Source: Zeugodacus cucurbitae (taxonomy: Eukaryota > Arthropoda > Insecta > Diptera > Tephritidae). From it: a stretch of 64,000 nucleotides of DNA. The position numbers and the translations under genes were made by a program. The notes below the pieces were generated by a model, which ran no database searches, had not been told where the DNA came from, and saw only the letters and a program-made list of their open reading frames with translations. The stretch spans positions 45,530,501-45,594,500 of the forward strand of contig NC_071669.1 of the NCBI RefSeq assembly GCF_028554725.1. Direction: 5' to 3'. Shown piece after piece: positions 1 through 10,535 of this stretch (its first letter is position 1; every line of letters starts with the position of its first letter).

Positions 1-211
1 TTGTATATATAAATGTATGTATTATATGTATGTATGTCATTAAATATATTTGAACATACATATTTATGCTCAGTGGACTGTATGTGTTATTACATTTTTC
101 TTATTTAATATTCTTAATATGTAGAGTAATAAAAAACTAAATATATACGCACATGTTCATTTTTGAACATTCTCCCGGGCGACAAAAGTGACTCCTGTTC
201 TTTTTTGAACA
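1..211 (-). repeat. 3' LTR of Bel/Pao-like element A, cut by the window edge
   Basis: These 211 bases match 2629-2839 with no difference that I can find by eye, so they are the second long terminal repeat of the element read on the minus strand. The LTR begins on the minus strand with TGTTCAAAAAAG at base 211. The purine-rich GGGAGAA at 212-219 (minus strand) sits directly before it, where a polypurine tract should be. The rest of this LTR lies to the left of the window. The GGAGTCAC...CCCGGGAGAA segment occurs just outside the LTR and again inside it, as if the tract had been duplicated into the LTR. Confidence 0.88.
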
Positions 212-250
212 TTCTCCCGGGCGACAATGGTGACTCCTGGATAGATGACC

Positions 251-1789
251 TCAGCTTGTAATCGTCGCCTCGTCTTTACCGATGCCCCAATTAACATTTG
301 TGTGTGATAGTTTTGGGAAGCCGCAAGAATAACGCCTTTGTAGCGACCAGTGCATCGTGCTCCTAATTCCAAAGTGGCCTTTAATGGCCCATATCTGCTC
401 CAACATAAGTTGCCATGGTATTAGTAACTCCCAAATGGTTGTTACTACATCCACTTTTTCAAACAATATCTGTTGACTGTATTTTGCAAGTTTAAATTGT
501 TCTCGACTTTTCCTTATATATTGTAGTAATGTCTTCTTATCAATTTCCAACGCATTGGATCTTTTCTTCAGTAATGTTATCATCTTTTTATATATTAATT
601 TTTTCACATAGTGGTATTTATTTTTCATTCGTGAATCAAGCATGTTATTTTTCCTCCTATATGTTGTATTGTTGTCTGGTATCTTCTTACCACGAATATC
701 TCCACCAATCATCGTTGCCACAATCGGTGTTATTGTTATTTTCCAGCTCCTGCACGATTTGCTTCTGTATTGCTGGACATTTTTATCTTCAATATTTTCT
801 TCGATTTGGTTACTTTCAGTAATAACTCCTTGTGTATATTTTTCTTCTTCTTCAACCAATTTATTTGTTTTTTCCTCAGATAAAAGAAATTCATGAGATT
901 CTTCTGCTAAAGAACTTTCTGAAATAAGTTCTTCTTTCATGAACATTTTTTCTGACAGCATATAATGCGGAAACGAAATTTCGCTGTGAACAGTGATACG
1001 TTTTGAAGAAGTAGTAACATCTTCCTTCTGTGTTGCTACTTTTTTGACATGTAATGCATCTGCGTCGTCGTTTCTTTTCAGGTCCTTTGTAATTGGGTTA
1101 TCACCATAAGGGTAGGTGACTTTCTCCAATGTGTATTTGTCATTAGTTGGTTGTTCATTACCGGCAAGTCTCTCCAGTGGCATATTTCCATCGTCATATG
1201 CCTTGGACCCAACTGTAGTAGCGGTGCCAAAAGTACTTCCACTATTAGTTTCCACCTTACCTTTGTTAGCTGGAGCCTTGAAAATTAGGCTCGAAAATTT
1301 ATTTGATTGCATTTCTGGATCTGAGTCATATGTATTGGTTTGACCAAAGACACTATCCTTTGTATCAGCGTCAAAACCACTAGTAGCTGGAGCCTTAAAA
1401 GGTAGGCTCGAAAATTTAATGTTGAATAATTCCCTTTGCATTTTCAACATTCGTACAATTTCGGCGACTTCAATCAGTAATTCCTCTGCTTCAATATAAA
1501 TAAATTTCTCGTCGTATTTATATGATAACTCATCCAAATTTTGCTCCACGAGGTTTTGAAAATGTTGTAATTGAATTTCATACCTTTCAAGTGCAGCTTC
1601 GTCAGCAATATATATATTTGCTTTTACCTCTGCAATTATAGATATAATTCTTTCTGATCTTTTTGCAATTGCTTGCAATAAGTGGTCTGCCACTTTTTCG
1701 GTTGGGCTATACGCTCTTGCCCCTGTATCCATTCCTTTGGATGCTTGTTGTTGTCTCCCAACTCTACAACAAATGCGGCATACTTCCAT
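251..1789 (-). CDS. Gag-like protein of LTR element A (512 aa, intact)
   Basis: This is the only long ORF of the element. It starts with ATG about 380 bases after the primer site and has no internal stop. Residues 4-8 hold a CxxCC cluster. Residues about 35-120 are rich in E, K, L and I in a heptad-like pattern and should be helical or coiled-coil, like the N-terminal part of Bel/Pao Gag. Two near copies of a short motif follow: FSSLPFKAPA (126-135) and FSSLIFKAPA (165-174). The middle is polar and probably disordered. I recognise no zinc knuckle, protease or polymerase motif. The C-terminal 150 residues are basic and unrecognised. It probably serves to package the element's RNA while another element supplies enzymes; that is inference from position and composition. 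Confidence 0.7.
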   Translation of the reverse strand: MEVCRICCRVGRQQQASKGMDTGARAYSPTEKVADHLLQAIAKRSERIISIIAEVKANIYIADEAALERYEIQLQHFQNLVEQNLDELSYKYDEKFIYIEAEELLIEVAEIVRMLKMQRELFNIKFSSLPFKAPATSGFDADTKDSVFGQTNTYDSDPEMQSNKFSSLIFKAPANKGKVETNSGSTFGTATTVGSKAYDDGNMPLERLAGNEQPTNDKYTLEKVTYPYGDNPITKDLKRNDDADALHVKKVATQKEDVTTSSKRITVHSEISFPHYMLSEKMFMKEELISESSLAEESHEFLLSEEKTNKLVEEEEKYTQGVITESNQIEENIEDKNVQQYRSKSCRSWKITITPIVATMIGGDIRGKKIPDNNTTYRRKNNMLDSRMKNKYHYVKKLIYKKMITLLKKRSNALEIDKKTLLQYIRKSREQFKLAKYSQQILFEKVDVVTTIWELLIPWQLMLEQIWAIKGHFGIRSTMHWSLQRRYSCGFPKLSHTNVNWGIGKDEATITS

Positions 1790-2168
1790 ATTATTTTTTA
1801 TATTAAAATTTTATAAAAAAACAAACTGTTCTTTTTCTTCAAAGAATTTGAGGATTTTTGTTTCGATCGCCTTGTTGATCTTGCTGTGCCTCGACTCACA
1901 GCTGCTGTAATTCTTTGAATAACAGTTAACTAATGCGTATTGTCTCTCGCAAATACGTTTTACATACAATCTTTTCAATTGATTTTTTTTTTGTCTTTTG
2001 CCTAATTCATGTATAGGACTTTTTCTTGCCTGTATTTCTTCTATATACAGGTCTTTTTATTTGTCTGAGCTCACATTCTGCTCTAAAGACCAAATTTTGT
2101 AATAGGTGCCTCTATATTCTAATAGCAGGCCTTCTTAATTGGATCTCTCTTCGGCTCCGGATCTCTCT

Positions 2169-2186
2169 ATCCGGCTCGAAGGACCA
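2169..2186 (-). other. primer binding site, tRNA-Tyr type
   Basis: The + strand reads ATCCGGCTCGAAGGACCA, which equals the 3' end plus CCA of insect tRNA-Tyr as I know it. On the minus strand this is an 18-nt complement lying two bases after the 5' LTR. The second element has a weaker version (TGGTCCTATCGAGCC from 60017). Confidence 0.82.
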
Positions 2187-2188
2187 AA

Positions 2189-2839
2189 TGTTTAAAACAA
2201 GCTGATTTCAAATACCTCTTACCGCGGGTCGGGGAAAATATTTGAAACACCAAGCTTGAGTGAGAACTATTTCATTCTCAAAATGTTAAAACTAGCTGTG
2301 TCAAATATTTCTTACCGCTGGTGGGGGAAAATAAATGATAGTCTAGCTTTATTGAGAAATTATTTCATTCTGATTTTATTTTGGTTTTTTACTTACTTAT
2401 ATACAAATTTTAGAATTATCTTAAGAACTAATTATATATGTATGTGTGTATGTCTATATGTATATTTTATATGTTGCACGATAAGGGGTTATTTCAAATG
2501 CACACAAGCAATTGCCCAAATGTATTTTTATAACCAATAGGTTATCTTGTGCATACATATAAATGTGTTTGTTGAGTGCATGCATGTTGCATATAGATGC
2601 ATGCGTGCCTCATATAAATATATGTACGTTGTATATATAAATGTATGTATTATATGTATGTATGTCATTAAATATATTTGAACATACATATTTATGCTCA
2701 GTGGACTGTATGTGTTATTACATTTTTCTTATTTAATATTCTTAATATGTAGAGTAATAAAAAACTAAATATATACGCACATGTTCATTTTTGAACATTC
2801 TCCCGGGCGACAAAAGTGACTCCTGTTCTTTTTTGAACA
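2189..2839 (-). repeat. 5' LTR of element A
   Basis: 651 bp, with TG and CA at its ends on either strand. The outer 211 bp repeat at the window start. The central 2410-2640 block, rich in alternating TATG/TACA, recurs inverted in both LTRs of the element at 59418-62118. The inner end (about 2195-2340) holds two diverged copies of a unit of about 75 bp containing GGTAAGAxxTATTTGA, which also recur in element B. Confidence 0.85.
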
Positions 2840-3556
2840 CAAAGTCTTCGTGCTCATGTTGATGATTTCTCAGATAGAGTGTTTAAACAGTCAAACATCT
2901 TGATGTTATCAGAAACATTTATGAGCGACAACGAGCCTCCTGTATCCGTACCAAATTTTGATTTCGTTGTAAGATTTCAACGAAATGAATCAAGAAATTC
3001 AGGCGTTGCTATTTATCACAATGAACAAGACAAATGTCATATTCTCACTCTTCATTTAGATATAAAGGCTCCGTATGCGAGTGATGCTGATGTGACGATA
3101 TCAACATCAACAAGAATTGGCGATTTGTGTGCGGTAGAATGCAAAATGAACCCTAGCGATAATCATAATAATAAAAAATTGAATTTAATTGCCATTTATA
3201 TATCACCAAATTCATCGATGAGAGATATGAAATTGTACATCGGTAAAGCTTTATTACCGTTGTCAACTGCAGGTTCGCAAGTTTTTGCAGATATTATCGG
3301 AGGACCAGTAGAGTATAGCGAACAACCGGTACTCCTTGCGGGAGATTTTAATGTAAATTTCTCATTGCCAGAAGCTGAACCATTACTGGCATTCCTCAGA
3401 GAGAAATTTTCATTAGAAATGATCAATGGAAGAAATGATCCTACGACAAAAGGAGGTACGACTATTGATGCGGTATTCGCGAGAAATATAGATAAAATAG
3501 ATGTAAGACATTTCATATCGTATTTTAGTTATCATAATCCAATTGTGAAAATGTGA
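2840..3556 (+). pseudogene. Helitron-type endonuclease fragment (C-terminal part)
   Basis: An open frame runs from the LTR junction (codon 2843) to TGA at 3554-3556, 237 residues. It has the endonuclease/exonuclease/phosphatase fold signatures: LMLSETFM near the start, SGVAIYHN, LLAGDFNVNF (the GDFN metal-site motif), TTIDAVFARN, and SYFSYHNPIV at the end, where the SxHxP-type histidine is expected. In animal Helitrons this kind of domain follows the Rep and PIF1 helicase domains. The frame is open but headless: LTR element A has inserted into it, so helicase and Rep parts, if present, lie left of the window. A non-LTR endonuclease is the alternative. It is less likely because the ORF ends right after the fold instead of leading into a reverse transcriptase. 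Confidence 0.72.
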
Positions 3557-3625
3557 ATTTAAGAAAGTGTATCTCGCTAGTTTTCTTTCATACAAAATGA
3601 TATGCATGTCTTGGAATATCACTAA

Positions 3626-4281
3626 GGCTGCGTGCATGTCGGAGCTGCGATAAGTGATAAGAGCGTCGATAAGAGCGAAGCGTAGAAAATTGATACATGT
3701 AATTTAATACAAGTGTGCATGTCGGAGGAGCGCGCGAACTCACTCTTTGCTGGCTATCATCGATAAGAGCGTAGAAATTGTAGGTCAGTAATTTCTTCGC
3801 TCTTATCGATGATGGACACGGAAGACTTAATAAGAATTAAGATGAAGATCTTTGTTTTTTTTAAGTTTATTGCCTCTTGTGAAAAATATGTCTTCATCGA
3901 ATAAAATACTATACCAAATATAGGTATTGCAGCTGACACATGAATGGATTAACCCAAAAATTTGGTAATTTCGCCAGCCTTGCTGCAGTCGATCCGAAAT
4001 TTGAGACAGAATGTAATCGAAAGTATCGCTTGTCATTCTCATGTATTCGAAAAACTTTTTTGGATCCTGTCTTAAGCTACAATAGAGATGATGAAATTCT
4101 ACGAAATTTTGCCATTTTTGATTTATAGGATGCGCCGAAAACGAGCGTTTTGTCCCCTCAGTATTATGCATATGATAATATGTTATGCACACCATACAAA
4201 ACTATAACTCGACGCTATGCTCTTGTCGCTGCTCTTATCGACGTTCTTATCGCTTATCACAGCTCCGACATGCACGCAGCC
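3626..4281. mobile_element. PIF/Harbinger-type deletion derivative, 656 bp
   Basis: The ends are inverted repeats: GGCTGCGTGCATGTCGGAGC at the left and its complement at the right, extending imperfectly for about 60 bp with GATAAGAGCGTCGATAAGAG-like motifs. A TAA target duplication flanks it (3623-3625 and 4282-4284), as for PIF/Harbinger elements, which duplicate TWA. The interior keeps a piece of transposase on the minus strand, so this is a shortened copy that needs a helper. Confidence 0.85.
3827..4195 (-). pseudogene. Harbinger transposase N-terminal fragment
   Basis: The minus-strand frame contains LRQDPKKFFEYMRMTSDTFD, which matches the conserved start of HARBI1-like transposases (the KFFxYxRMS..TFD signature), followed by ILSQISDRL. 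After about 75 residues the similarity is lost and the frame runs into low-complexity coding. No DDE catalytic domain is present. It lies wholly inside the inverted-repeat element at 3626-4281. Confidence 0.72.
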
Positions 4282-4284
4282 TAA

Positions 4285-5800
4285 GAAGTATAACTTCATC
4301 CGCGCGTAGGGACTCCACGCACTCTTTTATTTTTCTCTCGCTTTAATCATCGCATCTAGTATTGTCCATCAATGAGGACCGACAAGCTTGTTTCTCTCTT
4401 TTTGAGATAAAACGTTATAAATGATGCAAATATTAGGGCCTCTGTTATGAATAACAGGCACGCTATACATTCATTTTAACATTTTATCAGGAACAAATGC
4501 AATTTGTTGCCAAACCGTTCGAAGAGCATCTTTAAATCTGCAACTTGGGGAAATTGTAAACATATTATTTATGAAGCCATAATTCTTTAATTGAAATAAT
4601 CTATTATAAATCGAGTAAAAGTTCTGAGTTCATCACAAACATGACGAAGATTGAGTTTTGCTATTTACTTGATAATTCACCTGAATGCTGAAGAATTTTG
4701 AGCCTGGACGATTCTATGTCACCATATTAAATAATGTTTATTTGATTTCTAGACGGTCAGTGACCAGTCAGATCTACTTTTACTGGATGAAGATGTTCAG
4801 CGTTGAACGCAGGAAACTGCTTATACCTCTTAGAATGAATGAATATCAGACAAATGAAGGTTGGGAGCATGCAAGTGCAATTTTGATGGATTATAGGATT
4901 TGATCATATTCTGGTTAGTTTTCAAAGTTCATTACAAAACTTAGATTTTGTCTACTCAAAAGACATGATCTCTGCCAATTCGTGTATGAAGTTTAATACC
5001 TTATAAAAAGGAAAAAAAAAATTTAAGAAGTAAAATGCTTAGAAACATCACGTGTTTGACATGATACATGCATAATGAAAATGTCCATAAAAATCTTGGT
5101 AAATAAAGAAGTAGAGGACAGCAGAATGAAATATATTTCTAAACTTCGAGATCACCCAAACCCATTGGCTAATGCTCAAGTATTGTCCTGTGATCAAACA
5201 CGCCTAAAAAGAAGAGATGTACCTGCGTACTAAAGACATAGTTGCACCAAAACAGCTCAATCACTTACTTGAACTTGTAAAGTTTCTTAATAGATTTAAG
5301 ATTTTATAACTTATTGTTAAAAAAAAGAATAAAATGCGAAACACAGCAAAATGTTTTAAAATTTTTTAAAACAAAATTAATTTCAATGAATGTTATGAAA
5401 AGGTCATTAGCGGTTGATTTTATTTTTCAGGAAATAAATAACTAAATTTAGGCCGATTTTCTGAATTTGTATTATATTTGCATAAATATATTGAACTCAA
5501 CCTAATTATCATTTGCAAACATAGAACGAGGACACAAGTATTTGACCTACATAAATTGTAATTATACTTTACATATATTAATACAAACATACATACATTT
5601 ATACATATACAAATTATTAGTATGAAAAAAGAACACTCGCTTACTATTAGTCTTGTGAACCCAAGATATGAAAATCACAAAGTTTTCAAGACAACTAAGG
5701 ACCGAAATAAATTTACACCTAAAATGTGAAATAACCCACTGAACGACAGAGATTTATGTGCCGCCTAGAAAAGATTGTTGTCACAAAATTTATTCGGCAA
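4285..5800. other. no gene seen; AT-rich upstream DNA
   Basis: Only short shadow frames occur. The stretch holds the GGTCA palindrome listed at 4755 and several A/T runs. I see no splice-flanked coding segment and no repeat that matches elsewhere in the window. Confidence 0.5.
4755..4765. promoter_or_regulatory. perfect IR-1 nuclear-receptor palindrome (EcR/Usp-like)
   Basis: GGTCAGTGACC: two GGTCA half-sites inverted around one base, the core of the known ecdysone response element RGKTCANTGAMCY. The outer flanks are C and A, not the preferred R and Y. It lies 12.2 kb before the first coding exon of an ecdysone-induced gene, in non-repeat DNA. Function is inferred. Confidence 0.45.
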
Positions 5801-7560
5801 CACGAGCAGCCGCAGCAGCAGCAGTGTAAATAAAATACTAACAAGGGAGTGATTTGCATTATTTCAAACACTCGCACACATTAATGAAATCACGCATAAA
5901 ACGTTTGGTTACGTATACGCCACGGTCGACTGTTTACAATGAAACAAAGGACATTAGTGCGTGTTTTTTATGTGACAGTTTTATGCGATGTGAGACACGT
6001 GACTTCGTGTGTTTAGTGTCAGCACGCAGACGGAGCGGTTAGAGTACAATACAAGCAGTTATCTTGATTTGCTACTGAGTTCAGTGCAAGAGTAATTTAA
6101 AGGGTAATGCCACTTGCGAAATTATAAGAATTAAATTTTTGGCAATTTTAAAAAAACATAAGGAGTTCAATATCTGTAGGGGCAATTTTCGCTAGAAGTA
6201 TTACTATGGAATAAAATAAGATTTACAAATCTTTGCACAAAAATGACTCTTAACCAATGTGTCAACGAAAATCTCTGGCTTTAAGACGTATTGTACGCTT
6301 TCCGATCTTTTTACGACTTCTCGCAAATGTGTTGCCACGACTTGTGTGCACCAAATTGCTACACGTGTCTTTGGCTGGGCATTGCCTTATTACTTTGTTG
6401 GCTGGCCGTTTTATCGTCGTCGACAAACTGGGAAAAAAAATCCAGTTGGCTGATTTTTATGGCCGAACTTTGTTTGCTGGCGCATGTTTGTTGGCCGCAT
6501 GCATTTATTACTACTGCTTTGTTCACAGTTACTTTGCTACAACTTTGTCCACGAACTTTCGCTGGCATTGCATGGAATTCGCTTGTGCTCCGGCTCGTGT
6601 GGCAGGCGCGTTAGCATGGTGTGTGTGCGTGTGAATTAGCGTGATAAGCGCACCAAATGAATTTTAATGAGCGCATCACTTAACTTTGACTTTGATTTTA
6701 TTCTATTCAATTGCGTCTGTGCACTGTAAGTTTCAGCCATTTAAAACACACGGCTCGTTAGGTTTTCGTTAAGCTTGTAGCTGCTTGGGGTTAATGCTTT
6801 TTGCTTGCAATTCATGTAATTAAGCCAAGCCATGACGTTGGCCCCCCGTTGATTATCCACTAAATCCACGGCTGCATGCGAGTGATTTGCGCCTTGTAGG
6901 CCATTGGCTTTTGGTAATTGAAATGTGTTTTCCTTGGCATTTGGTTGCAAGCCTGCAAGCGATTGCTCAATACTGATGTTGCAACTGTTGCATAAGCGCT
7001 GCACTTTTTCGCACGATTTGTTTTCACTTCAAATTCTGTTTTCATTTGTGTATTTTTTGGTTTTTGTCTCTTCCCATCAGCGACCACATGTTGTTAGAGT
7101 TGCAAGGCGCATGCGCACGCATATCAACATCCCTAAAATGCAAGCTTGAAGATACGTTTACTTGCTCTCTTGTACTCTAAAGCACCGACTCTCTTTGCTG
7201 TTTTCGCTCCCCATCCATTTTCATATTTGTTTGTTTTTGTTATGCTGGAATATGATTTCACTCGGAAATTTTTACTCTTCACTTTAGCATACTTATAAAT
7301 ATGTCTGTGGGAGATTGTGGGTGTATGGGGCTGGTGGTGTACCCGCAAATTTCGCTGTTGACCATGTTGCTGTTTGCGTTATTCGAATTTTTGTGGTCTG
7401 TGTACAATTGCGCTGTGGGGATGTAGCTACAACAAGGTCATTGGAAATTATTCTCAATCTCAATACATATACGGTATACATATACATTTATATGTATGTA
7501 TATATGTAAATATTTATATATGCAACACCATTACATATATATATATTATTTATCATATTG
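5801..7560. other. no gene seen; unique, less AT-rich block
   Basis: This block has higher GC than its surroundings and includes a CAG/CAA-rich stretch near 5810. Overlapping open frames of 60-125 codons occur in all three forward frames near 6257-6634. They have a Cys/Leu/Phe-rich make-up typical of random reading and no family match, so I do not call a gene. It could be a regulatory region or an untranslated exon. Confidence 0.4.
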
Positions 7561-7859
7561 TTTGCATTTTCGTTGTTGTAGTTTTATAAGGGGCTTGTTC
7601 ATAACAGGGTGATTCGATCTGAAATGAAACAAAATATAATTATTTATGTGTTTCGATGTTAAATATTCTTTAGTAATACTCTGATTTTTAGGAAACTTCT
7701 GAAATTTTTCTAATATTTGTATATTTTTTTGGGAAGAAATACAATACAAACATAAAAGCCATTTGCCTTTCGCAGTAAACTTAAAAATAGGAGATGTGCG
7801 ATCGGGTTACACTATATATATGTATGTATATATACTGTACTAAAAAAAGTGTTATAGTG

Positions 7860-8740
7860 ATCGGATTTAGTTTAAATTTGCGCCGTTTCGTTCGATAATC
7901 TGTTTTCATCCAGACAGCAACTTCATATTACCCCCCTCGTAGAAGCTCCTCTCCTTATTTGCGAAGAATTCGGACGCCACAAGCCTCTTTAGGATTCAAC
8001 TTTACACCACCAAGGGAAGAACGAAGAACTCGGATAGCCATTTTCACAAGCCTCTTTTGAATTAAACTTTACACCACCAAGGACGTTCGCCATGGACAGG
8101 AACAGGTGGTAATCACAGCTACTCCCGTAGCTTTTTGCGGGTCGTCAACGAAGTGTGTGGTCTGGCGTTGTCCTGGTGGAACACTACACCCTTCCTGTTG
8201 GCCAATTGTGGACGCTTCTGGTCGATCGCCTGCTTCAAGTGGTCCAGTTTTTCGCAGTAGATGGTAGAATTAAGCGTCTGGCCACATGTGAGCAGATCAT
8301 AGTGGAAGATTCCCTTCCAATCCCACCAAACACACAGCAAAATCTTCCTGGCCGTCGATGTTTTCAACGATTTGATCGGTATTCGTCGTCCCAGGTCTTC
8401 CGCCGGTTGGCTTAAGACCTGGTATCGCTTTCATCCGCTCTGAATCGTCGAAACCATTCCTCCGCAGTTCGAAGATAGAGTACCATCCCCCAAAACACCA
8501 TTAATCTCACGGAACGTTTTTCTAGAGGATTTGCCTTTAGCGAAGGAAAACTTTAAAATAGCGCCAATTTCTGCGTTAGTGAACTCCATGTTTACACTTC
8601 TATAACTGTTGAACTCAATATCTAAACTAATCATGCATACCGTCGTTTTGTCTGTTATGTCAAGACCTTTCAAAGATGTATAGTATTGCCAGATATGAGC
8701 TCTGTAGCGCTTTATACATTTCAAAGGACAAATAGGCCAA
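7860..8740 (-). pseudogene. mariner transposase relic
   Basis: Read on the minus strand, pieces of a mariner transposase follow in order. The N-terminal part (about 8600-8430) includes EIGAILKFSFAKGKSS and LGDGTLS. The catalytic core (8367-8119) includes KILLCVWWDWKGIFHYDLL, GQTLNS and GVVFHQDNARPHTS, which carries the second catalytic D. The C-terminal part (8100-7880) reads YHLFLSMANVLGGVK-like, but only across frameshifts. The C-terminal stretch is partly duplicated: the segment at 7979-8022 recurs at 8046-8088. Stops and frameshifts show it is dead. The wording of the motifs points to the mellifera/capitata side of mariner rather than irritans. Confidence 0.87.
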
Positions 8741-8759
8741 CCTAATATAGTGCCGAATT

Positions 8760-9109
8760 ATTATCGCTGCTAAAACGCAATAAAACCCATATATTTCTGA
8801 AGCGAGTGTTTACTGGTTCATTAACGACAACGTAAAACCAAAACGGTTGTGGTCGAATCACGATGAGCCGAAGCAAAAAGCAGTCAAGCCAGGATTAACG
8901 CTCATGATTGGTCATAGTAGGAGCTAAGTGTGGTAATGGAATTTTTGAAAAGTGGTTGTTGTCGCCAGTCGATAGTATGCAATTTGGCATAAGATGGCAT
9001 CGTTCAAAATTGTAACCCGATTTTTCGTAATTTATAATTTTTTGGCAAAAAATTCAAGTACAAGCAACGAAGTGTGAGCTCCAAGATTATAAAAACGCCA
9101 ATATAAAAA
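8760..9109. other. no gene seen
   Basis: Unique AT-rich sequence between the mariner relic and the inverted repeat. Neither a coding segment nor a repeat was recognised. Confidence 0.5.
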
Positions 9110-10535
9110 TAACACTGGTTTACAGCAAAAATGTTCCATGAACGCCACTATCCAATTTATATGTGAAATGGCTCGCAGATTTCGAAAATCGAGTTAATTT
9201 TTTTTTTATGGATACGTTTTCGAGATATTTTCAATTTACCGTTATTCGACCAAAAAAAAAAGTGTCTTCATTTAATCATGTATATCTCACTGACCAGTTG
9301 AGCAATCTTACTGCAAATTATAGAAAATAAAAGTGAATGAAATTTCCTAAAAATATTGCCTACTCCATTTTTCCATTGGCCCTATAATTTCTGAGAAATT
9401 GATTAATCACTTCGAGTTTTTAAATTTTTTTATGAAAAAATTAAAAAAAATAAATTTTGGCAAGAAAAAAATTTTAAAACAAAAGATATTTTTTAAATTT
9501 TTTTTTATTTTATATTAAGTCCTGTTTGTTTATAAAAAATTAAGCTACCAACGAACAAAATCCATGGATAAATAGGAAAGTTGTACATGATCAAATAAAT
9601 ATATCCAAGTCGCGCAAAGTCAATGTATACATATATGCGTATGTAGTGTGTAAAGTAGGGGTGGGATATCTGGCTATGCGCTGTTTCTGTTAAGTAAAAA
9701 GTCAATTTTCATGTCGTTTTTAGTTTTTATAAACTCATTTATTTATCGGTATGGGTGACTAAGGCTGGTTTCTCATAAGAGAAACCGATCCTAAACTAAA
9801 TAAACGACAAAACAAAACACATAATCATTTCGACTATAATGTAAGAACATCAACTAAAGACAAAAATATCACATTGTTTTAATATATATTACTAATATAT
9901 AAATAAATGAGTTTATAAAAACTAAAACCGACATGAACAGAAACAGAAACAGCGCATAGCCAGATATCCCACCCCTACTTTATACTACATACGCATATAC
10001 GTATACATTGACTTTCCGGGACTTGGATATATTTATTTGATCATGTACAACTTTCCTATTTATCCATGGATTTTGTTCGTTGGTAGCTTAATTTTTTATA
10101 AAGAAACAGGACCTCATATTAAATAAAAAAATTTAAAAAATATCTTTGGTTTTAAAATTTTTTTCTTGCCAAAGTTTATTTTTTTTTTTAATTTTTTCAT
10201 AAAAAAATTTAAAAACTCGAAGTGATTAATCAATTTCTCAGAAATTATAAGGCCTATGGAAAAATGGAGTAGACAATATTTTTAGGAAATTTCATTCACT
10301 TTTATTTTCTATAATTTGCAGTAAGATTGCTCAACTGGTCAGTGAGATATACATGATTAAATGAAGACACTTTTTTTTTTGGTCGAATAACGGTAAATTG
10401 CAAATATCTCGAAAACGTATCCATAAAAAAAAAAAAATTAACTCGATTTTCGAAATCAGCGAGCCATTTCACATATAAATTGGATAGTGTCATCCGTGGA
10501 ACAAAAAACAAATTCAAATTTGTGATCCAGTGTAA
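9110..10535. repeat. large inverted repeat (arms about 635 bp, spacer about 150 bp)
   Basis: The left arm (about 9110-9746) and right arm (about 9899-10535) are reverse complements of one another with scattered small differences. For example, CTATCCAATTTATATGTG near 9145 pairs with its complement near 10465, and the inner ends AAACTCATTTATTTAT / ATAAATAAATGAGTTT match exactly. The spacer holds a small hairpin of its own, GGTTTCTC-ATAA-GAGAAACC (about 9769). No transposase or clear target duplication was found. It may be a foldback-type transposon or a local inverted duplication. RNA from it would form a hairpin of some 600 bp. Confidence 0.85.

Larger units (their letters stand above)
1..2839 (-). 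mobile_element. non-autonomous Bel/Pao-like LTR retrotransposon, copy A
   Basis: Layout on the minus strand: 5' LTR (2839-2189, canonical TG...CA ends), two bases, an 18-nt primer binding site (2186-2169), a leader, one long ORF (1789-251), a purine tract, and the 3' LTR (211 to beyond base 1). The internal part is only about 2 kb, too short for gag-pol, and no protease, reverse transcriptase or complete integrase is present. Its LTR shares long blocks with the element at 59418-62118, so the two are one family. It interrupts a Helitron endonuclease reading frame at 2840. Bel/Pao assignment rests on the relative, which keeps an integrase motif, and is an inference for this copy. Confidence 0.85.

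Noticed and set aside
6081..6103. Possible initiator TCAGTG and weak donor AGGGTAATG, as an alternative first exon
   Set aside because: No TATA box or downstream element at the right spacing, a poor donor, and no coding continuation.
6257..6634. 125-codon forward frame overlapping two other forward frames
   Set aside because: It has no ATG-anchored family match. Composition is Cys/Leu/Phe-rich as in random AT-poor DNA, and three frames are open at once, so nothing singles one out as coding.
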